A stretch of 64,000 nt of DNA, taken from Pseudomonadota bacterium. Its GTDB lineage: Bacteria; Pseudomonadota; Gammaproteobacteria; Pseudomonadales; Oceanobacteraceae. The position numbers were made by a program, and so were the translations under genes. Every line of letters starts with the position of its first letter. The stretch's first letter is position 1. Below the pieces are notes generated by a model. The model did no database searches. It had not been told where the DNA came from and worked only from the letters and a program-made list of their open reading frames with translations. This document shows, piece after piece, positions 26,527 to 36,304 of this stretch. Location of the stretch: assembly GCA_030145845.1 (NCBI GenBank), contig JAIXHJ010000018.1:37271-101270 (forward strand), in the 5' to 3' direction.

Positions 26527-28731
26527 ATGGCAACGGCAACCAAAGATCAAATACTCGGCTCGCTGAAAAGTGGCGCCGGTATGCTGGCGCAGGGCAACCT
26601 GAGTATTCCGGCGATGCTGCTGGTACTGCTGGGCATGATGACCCTGCCGCTGCCGCCTTTCCTGCTGGATACCTTCTTCACCTTTAATATCGCCCTGTCG
26701 ATTGTGGTACTGCTGGTCAGTGTGTACGCCAAACGGCCGCTGGACTTCGCCATTTTCCCGACCATTCTGCTGGTGGCCACGTTGCTGCGTCTGGCGCTGA
26801 ACGTTGCTTCCACCCGGGTGGTCCTGATGTATGGCCATGAAGGGGGGGATGCCGCCGGTAAGGTGATTGAGGCGTTCGGTGAAGTACTGATCGGCGGTAA
26901 CTACGCCGTGGGTCTGGTGGTGTTCATGATCCTGATGATCATCAACTTTGTCGTGGTTACCAAAGGGGCGGGCCGGGTGTCAGAAGTCAGCGCGCGTTTT
27001 ACGCTGGATGCCATGCCGGGTAAACAGATGGCCATCGACGCTGACCTGAATGCCGGTCTGATTGATGCTGATCAGGCGAAAACCCGCCGTGCAGATATTG
27101 CTGCTGAAGCAGACTTTTACGGGGCGATGGATGGTGCCAGTAAATTCGTTAAAGGCGACGCCATCGCCGGTATTCTGATTCTGATTATTAACGTCGTCGG
27201 TGGTTTTGCCATCGGTATGGCGCAGCACGGCCTGACCTTCGGCGATGCGGTATCGGCCTATACGCTGCTGGCCATCGGTGACGGTCTGGTAGCACAGATT
27301 CCGTCACTGCTGCTGTCCACGGCAACGGCCATTATGGTGACCCGTAACGGCAATGATGAAGACATGGGCCAGCAGGTGTTCGGCCAGATGTTTGCGTCTT
27401 CCCGTGCACTGGCGGTGTCGGCCGGGCTGATGTTTATGATGGGCTCGGTGCCCGGTATGCCGCATACCGTGTTTCTCAGTGCTGCGCTGCTGGCCGGGGC
27501 CGCGGCTTACTATATTCACTGGCGTAAAGACGGTGGCAAAGTGGGCGACAGCATTGCCCGCCGGCTCGGTGTGCAGCCAAAAGCTGCTGCTGCGGCGCTG
27601 CCGGGCGGTTCCGCCGGTAATGCCCTGGCGGCACCGAAAGAAAAAGCCGAAGCCGCCATCAAACAGATGGAAGTCAAAGAGCTGGGCTGGGATGACGTGG
27701 AGCCGGTGGACCGCGTCGGGCTGGAAGTCGGTTACCGCCTGATTCCGCTGGTCGATAAAAATCAGGGCGGGCAGCTGCTGAACCGTATCAAGGGTGTGCG
27801 GCGCAAGCTGTCGCAGGAGCTGGGTTTCCTGATGCCGTCGGTGCATATCCGCGACAACCTGGATCTGCTGCCCAACCAGTACCGCATTACCCTCATGGGG
27901 GTCACCTTAGCCGAAGCCGAGATCCTGCCGGAGCGTGAACTGGCGATTAACCCGGGTCAGGTATTCGGCAAAATTGATGGCCAGCCAACCAAGGATCCGG
28001 CGTTCGGGCTGGATGCCTTCTGGATCGACAACGACAAAAAAGACCGCGCCCAGACCCTGGGCTATACCGTGGTAGACGCCAGCACGGTAGTGGCCACTCA
28101 CCTCAATCAGAAACTGCAGCGCCACGCACATGAGCTGCTGGGCCATGAAGACGTGCAGAAGCTGGTCGATGTACTGGCCAAAACGTCGCCGAAACTGGCC
28201 GAGGAGCTGGTGCCGAATACCGTCTCCATCAGTCAGCTGCTGGCCGTGCTGCAGAATCTGCTGCGTGAGCATGTGCCCATCCGTGACATGCGTTCCATCG
28301 CCGAGTCTTTGGCGAATCAGACCGGCCAGAGTCAAGATATTGCCGCTATGACCGCGGCGGCGCGTATGGCGCTGAGCCGCATGATCGTACAGAACATCTT
28401 TGGTAATGAGGATCAGCTGGTGGTTATGACCCTTGAACCGGGGCTGGAACAGTTGTTGCTTAAGTCTCTTCAGCAGACCTCGCAGCAGGGTGGTCAGAGT
28501 GGTCTGGTTCTGGAACCGGGCATGGCCGATACCCTGCAGCGCTCGCTGGTTGAAGCGGTACAGACTCAGGAAGCCGCAGGGCGTCCGGCAGTACTGCTGG
28601 TGACCAGCCAGCTGCGTCCGGCTATGGCCCAGTTTGTCCGTAACAGTATCGAACAGCTGCACGTCCTGGCGTATCAGGAAGTGCCGGATAACAAGAGTAT
28701 TACCATTGTTGCCAGCATTGGCGGCAAATAA
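26527..28731 (+). CDS. flhA: Flagellar export gate protein FlhA
   Basis: Large export-gate protein with N-terminal membrane part (about 20-330), including the conserved FHIPEP-region signature (RVSEVSARFTLDAMPGKQMAIDADL in part), and a C-terminal cytoplasmic ring domain that docks chaperone-substrate complexes. The 734 residues are slightly longer than the usual 690-710, mainly in an Ala/Gly-rich linker (about 350-385). Confidence 0.97.
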   Translation: MATATKDQILGSLKSGAGMLAQGNLSIPAMLLVLLGMMTLPLPPFLLDTFFTFNIALSIVVLLVSVYAKRPLDFAIFPTILLVATLLRLALNVASTRVVLMYGHEGGDAAGKVIEAFGEVLIGGNYAVGLVVFMILMIINFVVVTKGAGRVSEVSARFTLDAMPGKQMAIDADLNAGLIDADQAKTRRADIAAEADFYGAMDGASKFVKGDAIAGILILIINVVGGFAIGMAQHGLTFGDAVSAYTLLAIGDGLVAQIPSLLLSTATAIMVTRNGNDEDMGQQVFGQMFASSRALAVSAGLMFMMGSVPGMPHTVFLSAALLAGAAAYYIHWRKDGGKVGDSIARRLGVQPKAAAAALPGGSAGNALAAPKEKAEAAIKQMEVKELGWDDVEPVDRVGLEVGYRLIPLVDKNQGGQLLNRIKGVRRKLSQELGFLMPSVHIRDNLDLLPNQYRITLMGVTLAEAEILPERELAINPGQVFGKIDGQPTKDPAFGLDAFWIDNDKKDRAQTLGYTVVDASTVVATHLNQKLQRHAHELLGHEDVQKLVDVLAKTSPKLAEELVPNTVSISQLLAVLQNLLREHVPIRDMRSIAESLANQTGQSQDIAAMTAAARMALSRMIVQNIFGNEDQLVVMTLEPGLEQLLLKSLQQTSQQGGQSGLVLEPGMADTLQRSLVEAVQTQEAAGRPAVLLVTSQLRPAMAQFVRNSIEQLHVLAYQEVPDNKSITIVASIGGK

Positions 28732-28753
28732 CAGATCCATGTGAGTGTCGGAT

Positions 28754-30157
28754 ATGAAAGTCAAACGCTTCACCGCCGGTAATATGCAGCTTGCACTGCG
28801 CCTGGTTTCCCAGGAGCTGGGTGCGGATGCCGTCATTCTCTCGAGCAAGAAAGTGGCGCAGGGTATCGAAGTGGTTGCTGCCCTGGACTATCAGTCAGAA
28901 CGGGATCAGAACAGCCCTGAGATTGAACGCCAGCTGCGCCTGCAGCAGGAACTGGAAGACGCCCGTCAGGCTTCCCGTGAAGAGCAGGGCCGTCGTCCGG
29001 CGGAACGTACCCGCGAGCGTCAGGCGTATGCCAGCCAGTCCGATCTCTCCAGCCGGGAAGGGCTTGCTGCGGTACTGAGTGGTCTGAAAAATGATCAGCT
29101 GCCGTTGCAGAAGCCGGCGGCGGCAGCGCCGGTTGCTGAAGAAACTGTAACGGCAGCAGCAGAGCCTGCGCCGGCTCCGGCCCGTCAGCGCGAAAGCGAT
29201 GCTGATGAAGCCTGGTACAACACCGCGCTGGAACAGATGAGCGGCGAACTGCGTGAGCTGAAAGACTGGATGGTCAGTCATCAGGGCAGCGCCTGGGACA
29301 GTCGCCGGCCGCTGACCTGGCAACAATCGCAGTTATGGCAGCGTTGCCAGGATATGGGGCTGGAACCCGCCTGGGCTGACCGGGTTGCCAGCCGTCTGAC
29401 CGCCGACAAAGCGGTTGAAGATGCCTGGCAGGATGCGCTGGCAATGATTGCTGCTGATCTGCCGGTGGCCCCCAACGGCCTGCTCGATAAAGGCGGGCTG
29501 GTGGCTCTGGTCGGCCCGACCGGGGCCGGAAAAACCACTACCATCGGTAAGCTGGCAGCGCAGTTTGTGATCCGCCATGGTTCAGATTCGGTTGCGCTGG
29601 TGACGCTGGACAACTATCGTGTCGCCGCCCATGATCAGCTGCGTACTTTTTCCCGTCTGCTGGGCGTGCCGCTGCATATTGTGCCGGCCGGTGGCGATCT
29701 CGCTGAGGTACTGGCCAAAGTGAAGGATAAAAAGCTGGTGCTGGTCGACAGTGCCGGTCTCGCCAGTCAGGATCCACATTTTGGCGTGCAATTGTCTATG
29801 CTTAAGAAGGCGGGCCCGCGGCTGAAAAAATTACTGGTACTGCCCCTGACCAGTCAGGGGCGGTGTCTGCAGGAAAATTATGAGCATTTCAAAGCGGCGG
29901 GTCTGTCCGGGTGTGTATTTACCAAGCTGGACGAATGTTTCAGCCTGGGACCGGCACTGAGTGTGGCGGCGCTGACCCAGCTGCCGGTGACACTGGTGAC
30001 TGACGGGCCGCATATACCCGATGATGTGCATTATCCGGATGCCGGGAAACTGGTGAAACTGGCCGAACAGATGGCCCGCATGGCCCGCACACGCTGGCAG
30101 GCGGCAGAGGCGATGAATTTCGCCACCCGGCATTCAAGCGTTCAATACGGAGCTTAA
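28754..30157 (+). CDS. flhF: Polar flagellum placement GTPase FlhF
   Basis: SRP-type GTPase that sets the pole for flagellar assembly. The ATG at 28754 (MKVKRFTAGNM) matches the family start; a GTG three codons upstream is an alternative. 467 residues: N-terminal B domain, linker rich in Ala/Glu/Arg, and NG domain with P-loop GPTGAGKTT (254-262), TLDNYRVAAHDQL, LVLVDSAGL and TKLDE. The G3 motif DSAG replaces the more usual DTAG. Works against FlhG, encoded next. Confidence 0.95.
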   Translation: MKVKRFTAGNMQLALRLVSQELGADAVILSSKKVAQGIEVVAALDYQSERDQNSPEIERQLRLQQELEDARQASREEQGRRPAERTRERQAYASQSDLSSREGLAAVLSGLKNDQLPLQKPAAAAPVAEETVTAAAEPAPAPARQRESDADEAWYNTALEQMSGELRELKDWMVSHQGSAWDSRRPLTWQQSQLWQRCQDMGLEPAWADRVASRLTADKAVEDAWQDALAMIAADLPVAPNGLLDKGGLVALVGPTGAGKTTTIGKLAAQFVIRHGSDSVALVTLDNYRVAAHDQLRTFSRLLGVPLHIVPAGGDLAEVLAKVKDKKLVLVDSAGLASQDPHFGVQLSMLKKAGPRLKKLLVLPLTSQGRCLQENYEHFKAAGLSGCVFTKLDECFSLGPALSVAALTQLPVTLVTDGPHIPDDVHYPDAGKLVKLAEQMARMARTRWQAAEAMNFATRHSSVQYGA

Positions 30158-30163
30158 ATTACA

Positions 30164-30976
30164 ATGGCAAGGCATCCTGTACAGGTAATCGCCGTAACCG
30201 GCGGTAAAGGTGGTGTCGGCAAGAGCAATGTGTCTGTCAATCTGGCAATCGCGCTGGCGGAAATGGGGCGCCGGGTGGTGGTGCTGGATGCCGATCTGGG
30301 CCTGGCTAATATTGATATTCTGCTGGGGATCAGTGCCAACAAGACCATTGAAAATGTGCTGCAGGGCGAATGTGACCTGCGCGAAGTGATGGTCCGGGGG
30401 CCGGGCGGTATCCGCATTGTGCCGGCATCCTCCGGCACGCAGAAGCTGTCACAACTGAATACCATGGAACACGCGGGCCTGATTCAGGCCTTCAGTGATA
30501 TCGGTGATGATATCGATGTACTGATCATTGACACCGCGGCCGGTATTTCCGATACCGTCATGAGTTTTGTGCGGGCGTCGCAGGAGGTACTGGTGGTGGT
30601 AACCGATGAGCCCACTTCCATTACCGATGCCTATGCGCAGATCAAACTGCTGAACCGTGATTACGGCCTGTTCCGTTTCCGTATTGTCGCCAATATGGTG
30701 AAAACACCACAGGAAGGTAATGCTCTGTTTGCCAAGCTTACCAAGGTCACTGACCGTTTCCTGGAAGTGGCGATGCAGTACGTTGGCGCGATTCCGCAGG
30801 ACGATGCCGTCAAGCGTGCCGTGCAGCGTCAGAAAGCCGTAGTGGAAGCCTATCCACGGGCAAAAGCCTCCACCGCCTTCCGGGCGCTGGCCAAAAAAGT
30901 GGATTCCTGGCCGCTGCCGTCAACGCCGCGCGGGCATCTGGAATTTTTTGTTGATCGTCTGGTTCAGGAAGCTTAG
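30164..30976 (+). CDS. flhG: Flagellar number regulator FlhG/FleN (MinD-like ATPase)
   Basis: ParA/MinD ATPase that limits flagellar number and restrains FleQ. 270 residues; deviant Walker A GGKGGVGKS (13-21), VLDADLGLANIDILLG and the Walker B-like VLIIDTAAGIS. Six bases after flhF, upstream of fliA, the conserved flhF-flhG-fliA order of polar flagellates. Confidence 0.96.
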   Translation: MARHPVQVIAVTGGKGGVGKSNVSVNLAIALAEMGRRVVVLDADLGLANIDILLGISANKTIENVLQGECDLREVMVRGPGGIRIVPASSGTQKLSQLNTMEHAGLIQAFSDIGDDIDVLIIDTAAGISDTVMSFVRASQEVLVVVTDEPTSITDAYAQIKLLNRDYGLFRFRIVANMVKTPQEGNALFAKLTKVTDRFLEVAMQYVGAIPQDDAVKRAVQRQKAVVEAYPRAKASTAFRALAKKVDSWPLPSTPRGHLEFFVDRLVQEA

Positions 30977-30986
30977 GACCTGACCT

Positions 30987-31718
30987 ATGTCAGTGGGAAG
31001 TTGTCTGGTGTATTCCGACGTACAGAAGCAGGATTATGAACAGCTGGTCCGTGAACATGCGACCCTGGTGAAGCGTATTGCCCACCACCTGATGGGACGT
31101 TTGCCGGACAGCGTACAGATCGACGATCTGATTCAGGCCGGCATGATTGGTCTTCTGGAAGCCGCGCGTAAATACGATGGCGGTAAGGGGGCCAGCTTCG
31201 AAACCTACGCCGGTATCCGTATCCGTGGTGCCATGCTGGATGATATCCGCAAGGGCGACTGGGCTCCCCGCTCAGTACACCGTAATTCCCGCCGCATCAG
31301 TGATGCCATCAAACAGATCGAAGGCGAAAAAGGCCGTGATGCCGAAGATGGCGAAGTGGCTGAGTTTCTGGGCATCAGTCAGGATGAATATCATGCCATC
31401 CTGCGCGACAGTGCCGGTTGCCGTCTCTACAGCTTTGAAGAAGTGGTGGAAAAAAGCGAAGCCGGCTACGACGTCTTTGAAGATGATTCCCCTGACCCGC
31501 AGGATGGCATTGAGCGTGATGCCTTTCAGCGTCAGCTGGCGGAAGCCATCCGCACCCTGCCGGAACGGGAGCAGCTGGTACTGGCCCTCTACTATGACGA
31601 AGAGCTTAACCTGAAGGAAATCGGCGCCGTACTGGGCGTCAGTGAGTCCCGGGTTAGCCAGTTGCACAGCCAGGCAGCTCACCGCCTGCGCAGCCGTCTG
31701 GGCGGCTGGATCGCCTGA
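30987..31718 (+). CDS. fliA: Flagellar sigma factor FliA (sigma-28)
   Basis: Sigma factor for late flagellar and chemotaxis genes. 243 residues with region 2 (LMGRLPDSVQIDDLIQAGMI, FETYAGIRIRGAMLDDIR), region 3 and region 4 (LPEREQLVLALYYDEELNLK, then ESRVSQLHSQA). Starts 10 bases after flhG. Its partner FlgM is not in the window. Confidence 0.96.
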   Translation: MSVGSCLVYSDVQKQDYEQLVREHATLVKRIAHHLMGRLPDSVQIDDLIQAGMIGLLEAARKYDGGKGASFETYAGIRIRGAMLDDIRKGDWAPRSVHRNSRRISDAIKQIEGEKGRDAEDGEVAEFLGISQDEYHAILRDSAGCRLYSFEEVVEKSEAGYDVFEDDSPDPQDGIERDAFQRQLAEAIRTLPEREQLVLALYYDEELNLKEIGAVLGVSESRVSQLHSQAAHRLRSRLGGWIA

Positions 31719-31841
31719 CTCCCTTCCCGTATTGAAAAAAATATCTATAGCAGGCTTTGTTTCTGGATAAAGCGATAACTGCGTCTACACTAAATCTTAG
31801 GAACGGCTTGGAATATAGAGAGTCGATTACTGGAGGTCGTT
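31719..31841 (+). promoter_or_regulatory. Intergenic region between fliA and cheY with probable cheY promoter
   Basis: This 123-base gap probably carries a promoter for cheYZAB. A sigma-28-like -10 (AGCGATAA at 31771) has no TAAA at the right distance, and TACACT at about 31794 has only a poor -35. No terminator is seen after fliA, so readthrough is possible. Confidence 0.3.
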
Positions 31842-32228
31842 TTGGACAAAAATATGAAAATTCTTATCGTTGATGACTTCTCAACGATGAGACGTATCGT
31901 CAAAAACCTGTTGCGTGATCTTGGGTTTACCAACACGGCGGAAGCCGATGACGGAACAACAGCCCTGCCGATGCTGCAGAACGGTGACTTTGATTTCCTC
32001 GTTACTGACTGGAACATGCCGGGTATGACGGGCCTTGATCTGCTCAAGAAAGTCCGTGCTGACGACCGCCTGAAGAACCTGCCGGTCCTGATGGTGACAG
32101 CGGAAGCCAAGCGTGACCAGATTGTTGCTGCCGCTCAGGCCGGGGTCAACGGTTACGTGGTCAAGCCTTTTACGGCCGCCGTACTGAAAGAAAAGATCGA
32201 CAAGATCTTTGAACGTGTAGAAGGCTGA
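31842..32228 (+). CDS. cheY: Motor response regulator CheY
   Basis: Phosphorylated by CheA and binds FliM to switch rotation. 128 residues; Asp56 ([10 protein letters not shown]), Asp11/Asp12, Lys108 (VVKPF). The start is TTG at 31842, because GGAGGT ends four bases upstream; the ATG at 31854 would be 16 bases from it. The sequence from [16 protein letters not shown] onward is the near-invariant CheY of polar flagellates, unlike the CheY at 8944. Confidence 0.96.
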   Translation: MDKNMKILIVDDFSTMRRIVKNLLRDLGFTNTAEADDGTTALPMLQNGDFDFLVTDWNMPGMTGLDLLKKVRADDRLKNLPVLMVTAEAKRDQIVAAAQAGVNGYVVKPFTAAVLKEKIDKIFERVEG

Positions 32229-32243
32229 CGGGAAGGCAACTGA

Positions 32244-33026
32244 ATGGCCGGTATGAATCTCGACAACGAGAACAGTAAATTCGGCGCTGAAATCCGTGAC
32301 CTCGCTGAGAATATGCTGCAGCAGCTGGAGCAGGGGGATGTGGGGAAAGCGGTCGCGCTGGTTAACGATCTGAATCAGATACGTGACCGTACTCTGTACG
32401 ATGAAATCGGACGCCTGACCCGTGCGCTGCACGAGGCCATCAAAAATCTGCGTGTCGATTCTGTCGGCGCAGGTTCTGAGATTGAAAATGCGACCGATAA
32501 ACTGGCTTATGTTCTGGAGCTGACGGATAAGTCAGCCAACCGCACCATGGATCTGGTCGACGCAGCTACCCCGCTGGCGACTGATATCCATGACCGTGCT
32601 GCTGAGCTGTCAGTGCGCTGGAAAAAGTTTCTCAATAAAGAACTCAAGCCGGATGAATTCCGGACGTTAACTAAAGATATTAATCAGTTTCTGGGTGACA
32701 GTACTGATAACTCCCGCCAGTTACAGGGCCAGTTATCCGATATCGTACTGGCTCAGGACTTCCAGGATCTGACCGGACAGGTGATACACAAAGTCGCCGC
32801 GCTGGTCCGCGATGTGGAAGCCCGGCTGGTGAATCTGGTCGTGATGGCCGGGAAAGTCGACTCGATAACAGGAATTACTCATGCCGATATCCCAGAGGTA
32901 AAAGCTGAGGAGCCGAAGGAAGGCGAAAACATTGCTGCGGAGGGACCGCAGATTGATAAATCCAGTGAAGACGTAGTTGCCAGCCAGGATGATGTTGATG
33001 ACTTACTGTCCAGTCTTGGTTTTTAA
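32244..33026 (+). CDS. cheZ: CheY-phosphate phosphatase CheZ
   Basis: Dephosphorylates CheY. 260 residues: long helical hairpin with the catalytic region LAQDFQDLTGQVIHKV, a Pro/Glu-rich linker and a C-terminal CheY-binding peptide DDVDDLLSSLGF. 15 bases after cheY. Only this first system has a CheZ. Confidence 0.96.
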   Translation: MAGMNLDNENSKFGAEIRDLAENMLQQLEQGDVGKAVALVNDLNQIRDRTLYDEIGRLTRALHEAIKNLRVDSVGAGSEIENATDKLAYVLELTDKSANRTMDLVDAATPLATDIHDRAAELSVRWKKFLNKELKPDEFRTLTKDINQFLGDSTDNSRQLQGQLSDIVLAQDFQDLTGQVIHKVAALVRDVEARLVNLVVMAGKVDSITGITHADIPEVKAEEPKEGENIAAEGPQIDKSSEDVVASQDDVDDLLSSLGF

Positions 33027-33038
33027 AGGAGCTAACGG

Positions 33039-35264
33039 ATGAGTTTCGATGCTGATGAAGAGATCCTGCAGGATTTTCTGGTTGAAGCCGGTGAAATTCT
33101 GGAGCTGCTCTCTGAACAACTGGTCGATCTTGAACAGCGCCCCGATGACAAAGACCTGCTGAATGCTATTTTCCGTGGGTTCCATACCGTGAAAGGGGGC
33201 GCAGGCTTCCTTCAGCTTAATCCGCTTGTGAACTGCTGCCACGCAGCAGAGAACGTGTTCGATACCCTGCGTAACGGCAACCGTTCCGTTAATTCAGACC
33301 TTATGGACGTTGTGCTGCAGGCGCTGGACAGCGTTAACGAAATGTTTGAAAACGTACGCTCGGGTGTGACGCCGGAGGATGCAGATCCGGCTCTGATTGA
33401 GCGTCTGCACCAGCTGGCCCTGCCGGAATCGGAGGACGAAGCAGCCCCGGTTGCTGAAACCGTGGCAGAAGCACCGGTAGCGGCAGAAGAAGTGTCTGCG
33501 GCGGCAGAAACCCCGGCGGCAGCCGGTGACGGCAGCGACATTACTGATGACGAGTTTGAGCAGCTGCTGGACGCTCTGGACGACGATCAGCCAGCGGCAG
33601 CAGCCTCCGGGCCAGTGATGGATGATGATCTGTTCGATATCGGTGGTGATACCGGTTCGGCATCGGATGACGAAATTACTGAAGATGAATTTGAGGCGCT
33701 GCTGGATCAGATTCATGGTAAAGGTAAGCATTCTGCCGCTGTACCGGCTGAAGAGGCACCTTCCGCTCCTGAGCCTCCTGCGGCAGAAGAGCCGGCAGGG
33801 GTGCCTGGTGGTGAAGATTTAATCACCGACTCTGAATTTGAAGAATTACTCGACCGTCTGCACGGTAAGGGCAAGCATTCCAATGCACCGTCTCATGAAG
33901 AGGAAGCGGCTGCAGAAGTTAAGCCTGAGCCTCCTGCGGCAGAAGCGGTAAAAGAAGATAAGCCGGCTGCTGCACCGAAACCGGAAGTAAAACCGGCGGC
34001 AGCGGCAGCAGCGAAACCGGCGGAAGAGAAAAAACCGGCGGCACCGGCCCGCAAACCGGCGGCACATGATAAAGAGCCGGCATCTGAAGCGACCGTGCGT
34101 GTCGATACCAAACGCCTTGACGATATTATGAATATGGTCGGTGAGCTGGTGCTGGTGCGTAACCGTCTGGTGCGTCTGGGACTGAAGAGCAGCGATGAAT
34201 CCATGGCCAAAGCCGTGGCTAACCTGGACGTCGTAACCGGTGACCTGCAGGCCTCGGTCATGAAAACCCGGATGCAGCCGATCAAGAAAGTGTTCGGCCG
34301 CTTCCCACGGGTGGTGCGTGACCTTGCCCGTCAGCTGAAAAAAGAAATTAACCTTGAACTGCGCGGTGAAGAAACCGACCTGGATAAAAACCTGGTCGAA
34401 GCGCTGGCCGATCCGCTGGTTCACCTGGTGCGTAACTCCGTTGACCATGGCGTGGAAATGCCGGATGAACGTGAGAAAAAAGGTAAGCCGCGTGTCGGTA
34501 CTGTGGTTCTGTCTGCGGAGCAGGAAGGTGACCACATTCTGCTGATGATTCAGGATGACGGGGCCGGTATGGACCCGGAAAAACTGCGCGCCAAAGCCGT
34601 GGAAAAAGGTGTGATGGATCAGGACGCTGCTGACCGTCTGACCGATAACGAATGTTTTAATCTGATTTTTGCGCCGGGTTTCTCGACCAAAGAACAGATT
34701 TCCGATGTCTCCGGCCGGGGCGTGGGAATGGACGTTGTTAAAACGAAAATTACCCAGCTTAATGGTACGGTCAATATCGATTCCAAAGCCGGTGTCGGTA
34801 CCAGTATCCGTATTAAGGTGCCGCTGACACTGGCGATTATGCCGACCCTGATGGTGATGCTGAAAGATCAGGCATTTGCTTTCCCGCTGGTCAGCGTCAA
34901 TGAGATTTTCCATCTGGATCTGACCAAAACCAATATTGTCGATGGTCAGGAAGTGGTCGTGGTACGGGAAAAACCTGTGCCGCTGTTCCATCTCAAACGC
35001 TGGCTGGTAAAAGGTGAAGAGCACGCGGTAGCGGATGAAACGGCCCATGTGGTGGTGGTTTCAGTCGGCACCAAGCGGGTTGGTTTTGTGGTTGATCAAC
35101 TGATAGGCCAGGAAGAGGTGGTTATCAAACCTCTGGGTAAAATGCTGCATGGAACCGCGGGAATGGCAGGCGCAACCATCACCGGAGACGGGCGGATTGC
35201 ACTGATTCTGGATATTCCGAGCATGCTGGGGCGTTACGCTTCCAAGCATTCCAATGCGGCCTGA
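33039..35264 (+). CDS. cheA: Chemotaxis histidine kinase CheA (main, F6-type)
   Basis: Kinase of the flagellar chemotaxis array. 741 residues: HPt domain (phospho-His in GFHTVKGGAGF), a long acidic/Ala-rich linker (about 140-350), then dimerization (IMNMVGELVLVRNRLVRLG), HATPase (LVHLVRNSVDHGVEM, DDGAGM, GRGVGMDVV) and CheW-like domains. The linker holds three copies of the motif IT-(D/E)-x-EFE-x-LLD at residues 168, 213 and 262, two of them followed by HGKGKHS. AAGGAG lies upstream of the ATG. Confidence 0.97.
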   Translation: MSFDADEEILQDFLVEAGEILELLSEQLVDLEQRPDDKDLLNAIFRGFHTVKGGAGFLQLNPLVNCCHAAENVFDTLRNGNRSVNSDLMDVVLQALDSVNEMFENVRSGVTPEDADPALIERLHQLALPESEDEAAPVAETVAEAPVAAEEVSAAAETPAAAGDGSDITDDEFEQLLDALDDDQPAAAASGPVMDDDLFDIGGDTGSASDDEITEDEFEALLDQIHGKGKHSAAVPAEEAPSAPEPPAAEEPAGVPGGEDLITDSEFEELLDRLHGKGKHSNAPSHEEEAAAEVKPEPPAAEAVKEDKPAAAPKPEVKPAAAAAAKPAEEKKPAAPARKPAAHDKEPASEATVRVDTKRLDDIMNMVGELVLVRNRLVRLGLKSSDESMAKAVANLDVVTGDLQASVMKTRMQPIKKVFGRFPRVVRDLARQLKKEINLELRGEETDLDKNLVEALADPLVHLVRNSVDHGVEMPDEREKKGKPRVGTVVLSAEQEGDHILLMIQDDGAGMDPEKLRAKAVEKGVMDQDAADRLTDNECFNLIFAPGFSTKEQISDVSGRGVGMDVVKTKITQLNGTVNIDSKAGVGTSIRIKVPLTLAIMPTLMVMLKDQAFAFPLVSVNEIFHLDLTKTNIVDGQEVVVVREKPVPLFHLKRWLVKGEEHAVADETAHVVVVSVGTKRVGFVVDQLIGQEEVVIKPLGKMLHGTAGMAGATITGDGRIALILDIPSMLGRYASKHSNAA

Positions 35265-35283
35265 TTAAGGACAGACTGAACAG

Positions 35284-36303
35284 ATGACGATCCGTGTGCT
35301 GGTAGTAGACGACTCCGGTTTTTTCCGCCGTCGTGTCAGTGACATCATCAATGCTGACACGCGCATGGAAGTGGCGGGTGTGGCAGCCAACGGTATGGAA
35401 GCGATTGAAATGAATGAATCGCTGAAGCCGGATGTTATTACCATGGATTATGAAATGCCGGTCATGGATGGTATTACGGCTGTACGCAATATTATGCAGC
35501 GTCGTCCTGTGCCGGTATTGATGTTTTCCTCCCTGACCTTCGAAGGCGCGCGGGTAACGCTGGATGCGCTGGATGCCGGTGCGCTGGATTTTCTGCCGAA
35601 AAATTTCGATCAGATAGCCAAAGATGCCGTGCAGATCAAACGCGCTCTGACCGATAAAATTGCGGCGGTCGCCAAGACCCAGCATAAGACTGCCACCGCC
35701 AGGCCGTCACGGCCGGCAGTGAAAGGCCGTCTCGGACAGACAGAACTGGTGGTCATCGGTACCTCCACCGGTGGACCGGCTGCATTGCAGACACTGTTCA
35801 AAAGTATTCCCGGTTCATTTAAAACCCCGATCGTTATTGTCCAGCATATGCCGGGTTCCTTTACCAAGGCCTTTGCTGAACGCCTGAATTCATTAAGCCC
35901 GCTGATTGTGAAAGAAGCCGCAGATGGTGACCGCATAGAATCCGGTCATGTGTATGTTGCTCCGGGTGGCATGCAGCTGATGGTTGACCGCCGTGGTGGT
36001 GGCACCATTCATATCCGTGAAAGCGATGAACGGGTCAATTACCGTCCGAGCGTGGATATCGCTTTTGCCTCCGCAGCCAAACATTATGGTGCCAGAACGC
36101 TGGGCATTGTGCTTACCGGAATGGGGGCAGATGGCAGGGAAGGTGCGCGGCTGCTGAAAAGCAGCGGGGCGTCTGTCTGGGCTCAGGACGAAGAAAGCTG
36201 TGTCATTTTCGGTATGCCGCTGGCCGTTATCAAGGATGGTCTGAGTGATGAAATCCTCTCCCTGCGTGATATCGGACCAAGGCTGGTAGAAGAGGTCAGC
36301 TGA
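35284..36303 (+). CDS. cheB: Chemotaxis methylesterase CheB (main system)
   Basis: Receptor methylesterase paired with the F6-type array; the matching CheR is not in the window. Receiver (ITMDYEMPVMDG) and esterase domain with Ser in GTSTGGPA, His in VQHMPG and Asp in TGMGADG. 339 residues. Follows cheA after 19 bases. Confidence 0.96.
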   Translation: MTIRVLVVDDSGFFRRRVSDIINADTRMEVAGVAANGMEAIEMNESLKPDVITMDYEMPVMDGITAVRNIMQRRPVPVLMFSSLTFEGARVTLDALDAGALDFLPKNFDQIAKDAVQIKRALTDKIAAVAKTQHKTATARPSRPAVKGRLGQTELVVIGTSTGGPAALQTLFKSIPGSFKTPIVIVQHMPGSFTKAFAERLNSLSPLIVKEAADGDRIESGHVYVAPGGMQLMVDRRGGGTIHIRESDERVNYRPSVDIAFASAAKHYGARTLGIVLTGMGADGREGARLLKSSGASVWAQDEESCVIFGMPLAVIKDGLSDEILSLRDIGPRLVEEVS

Positions 36304-36304
36304 C

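Noticed and set aside
31752..31778. Sigma-28 promoter before cheY
   Set aside because: AGCGATAA resembles the -10, but no TAAA lies 15 bases upstream.
33846..35048. 400-codon open frame antisense to cheA
   Set aside because: Mirror of a highly conserved gene; His/Arg/Phe-rich translation typical of a shadow frame and no ribosome site.
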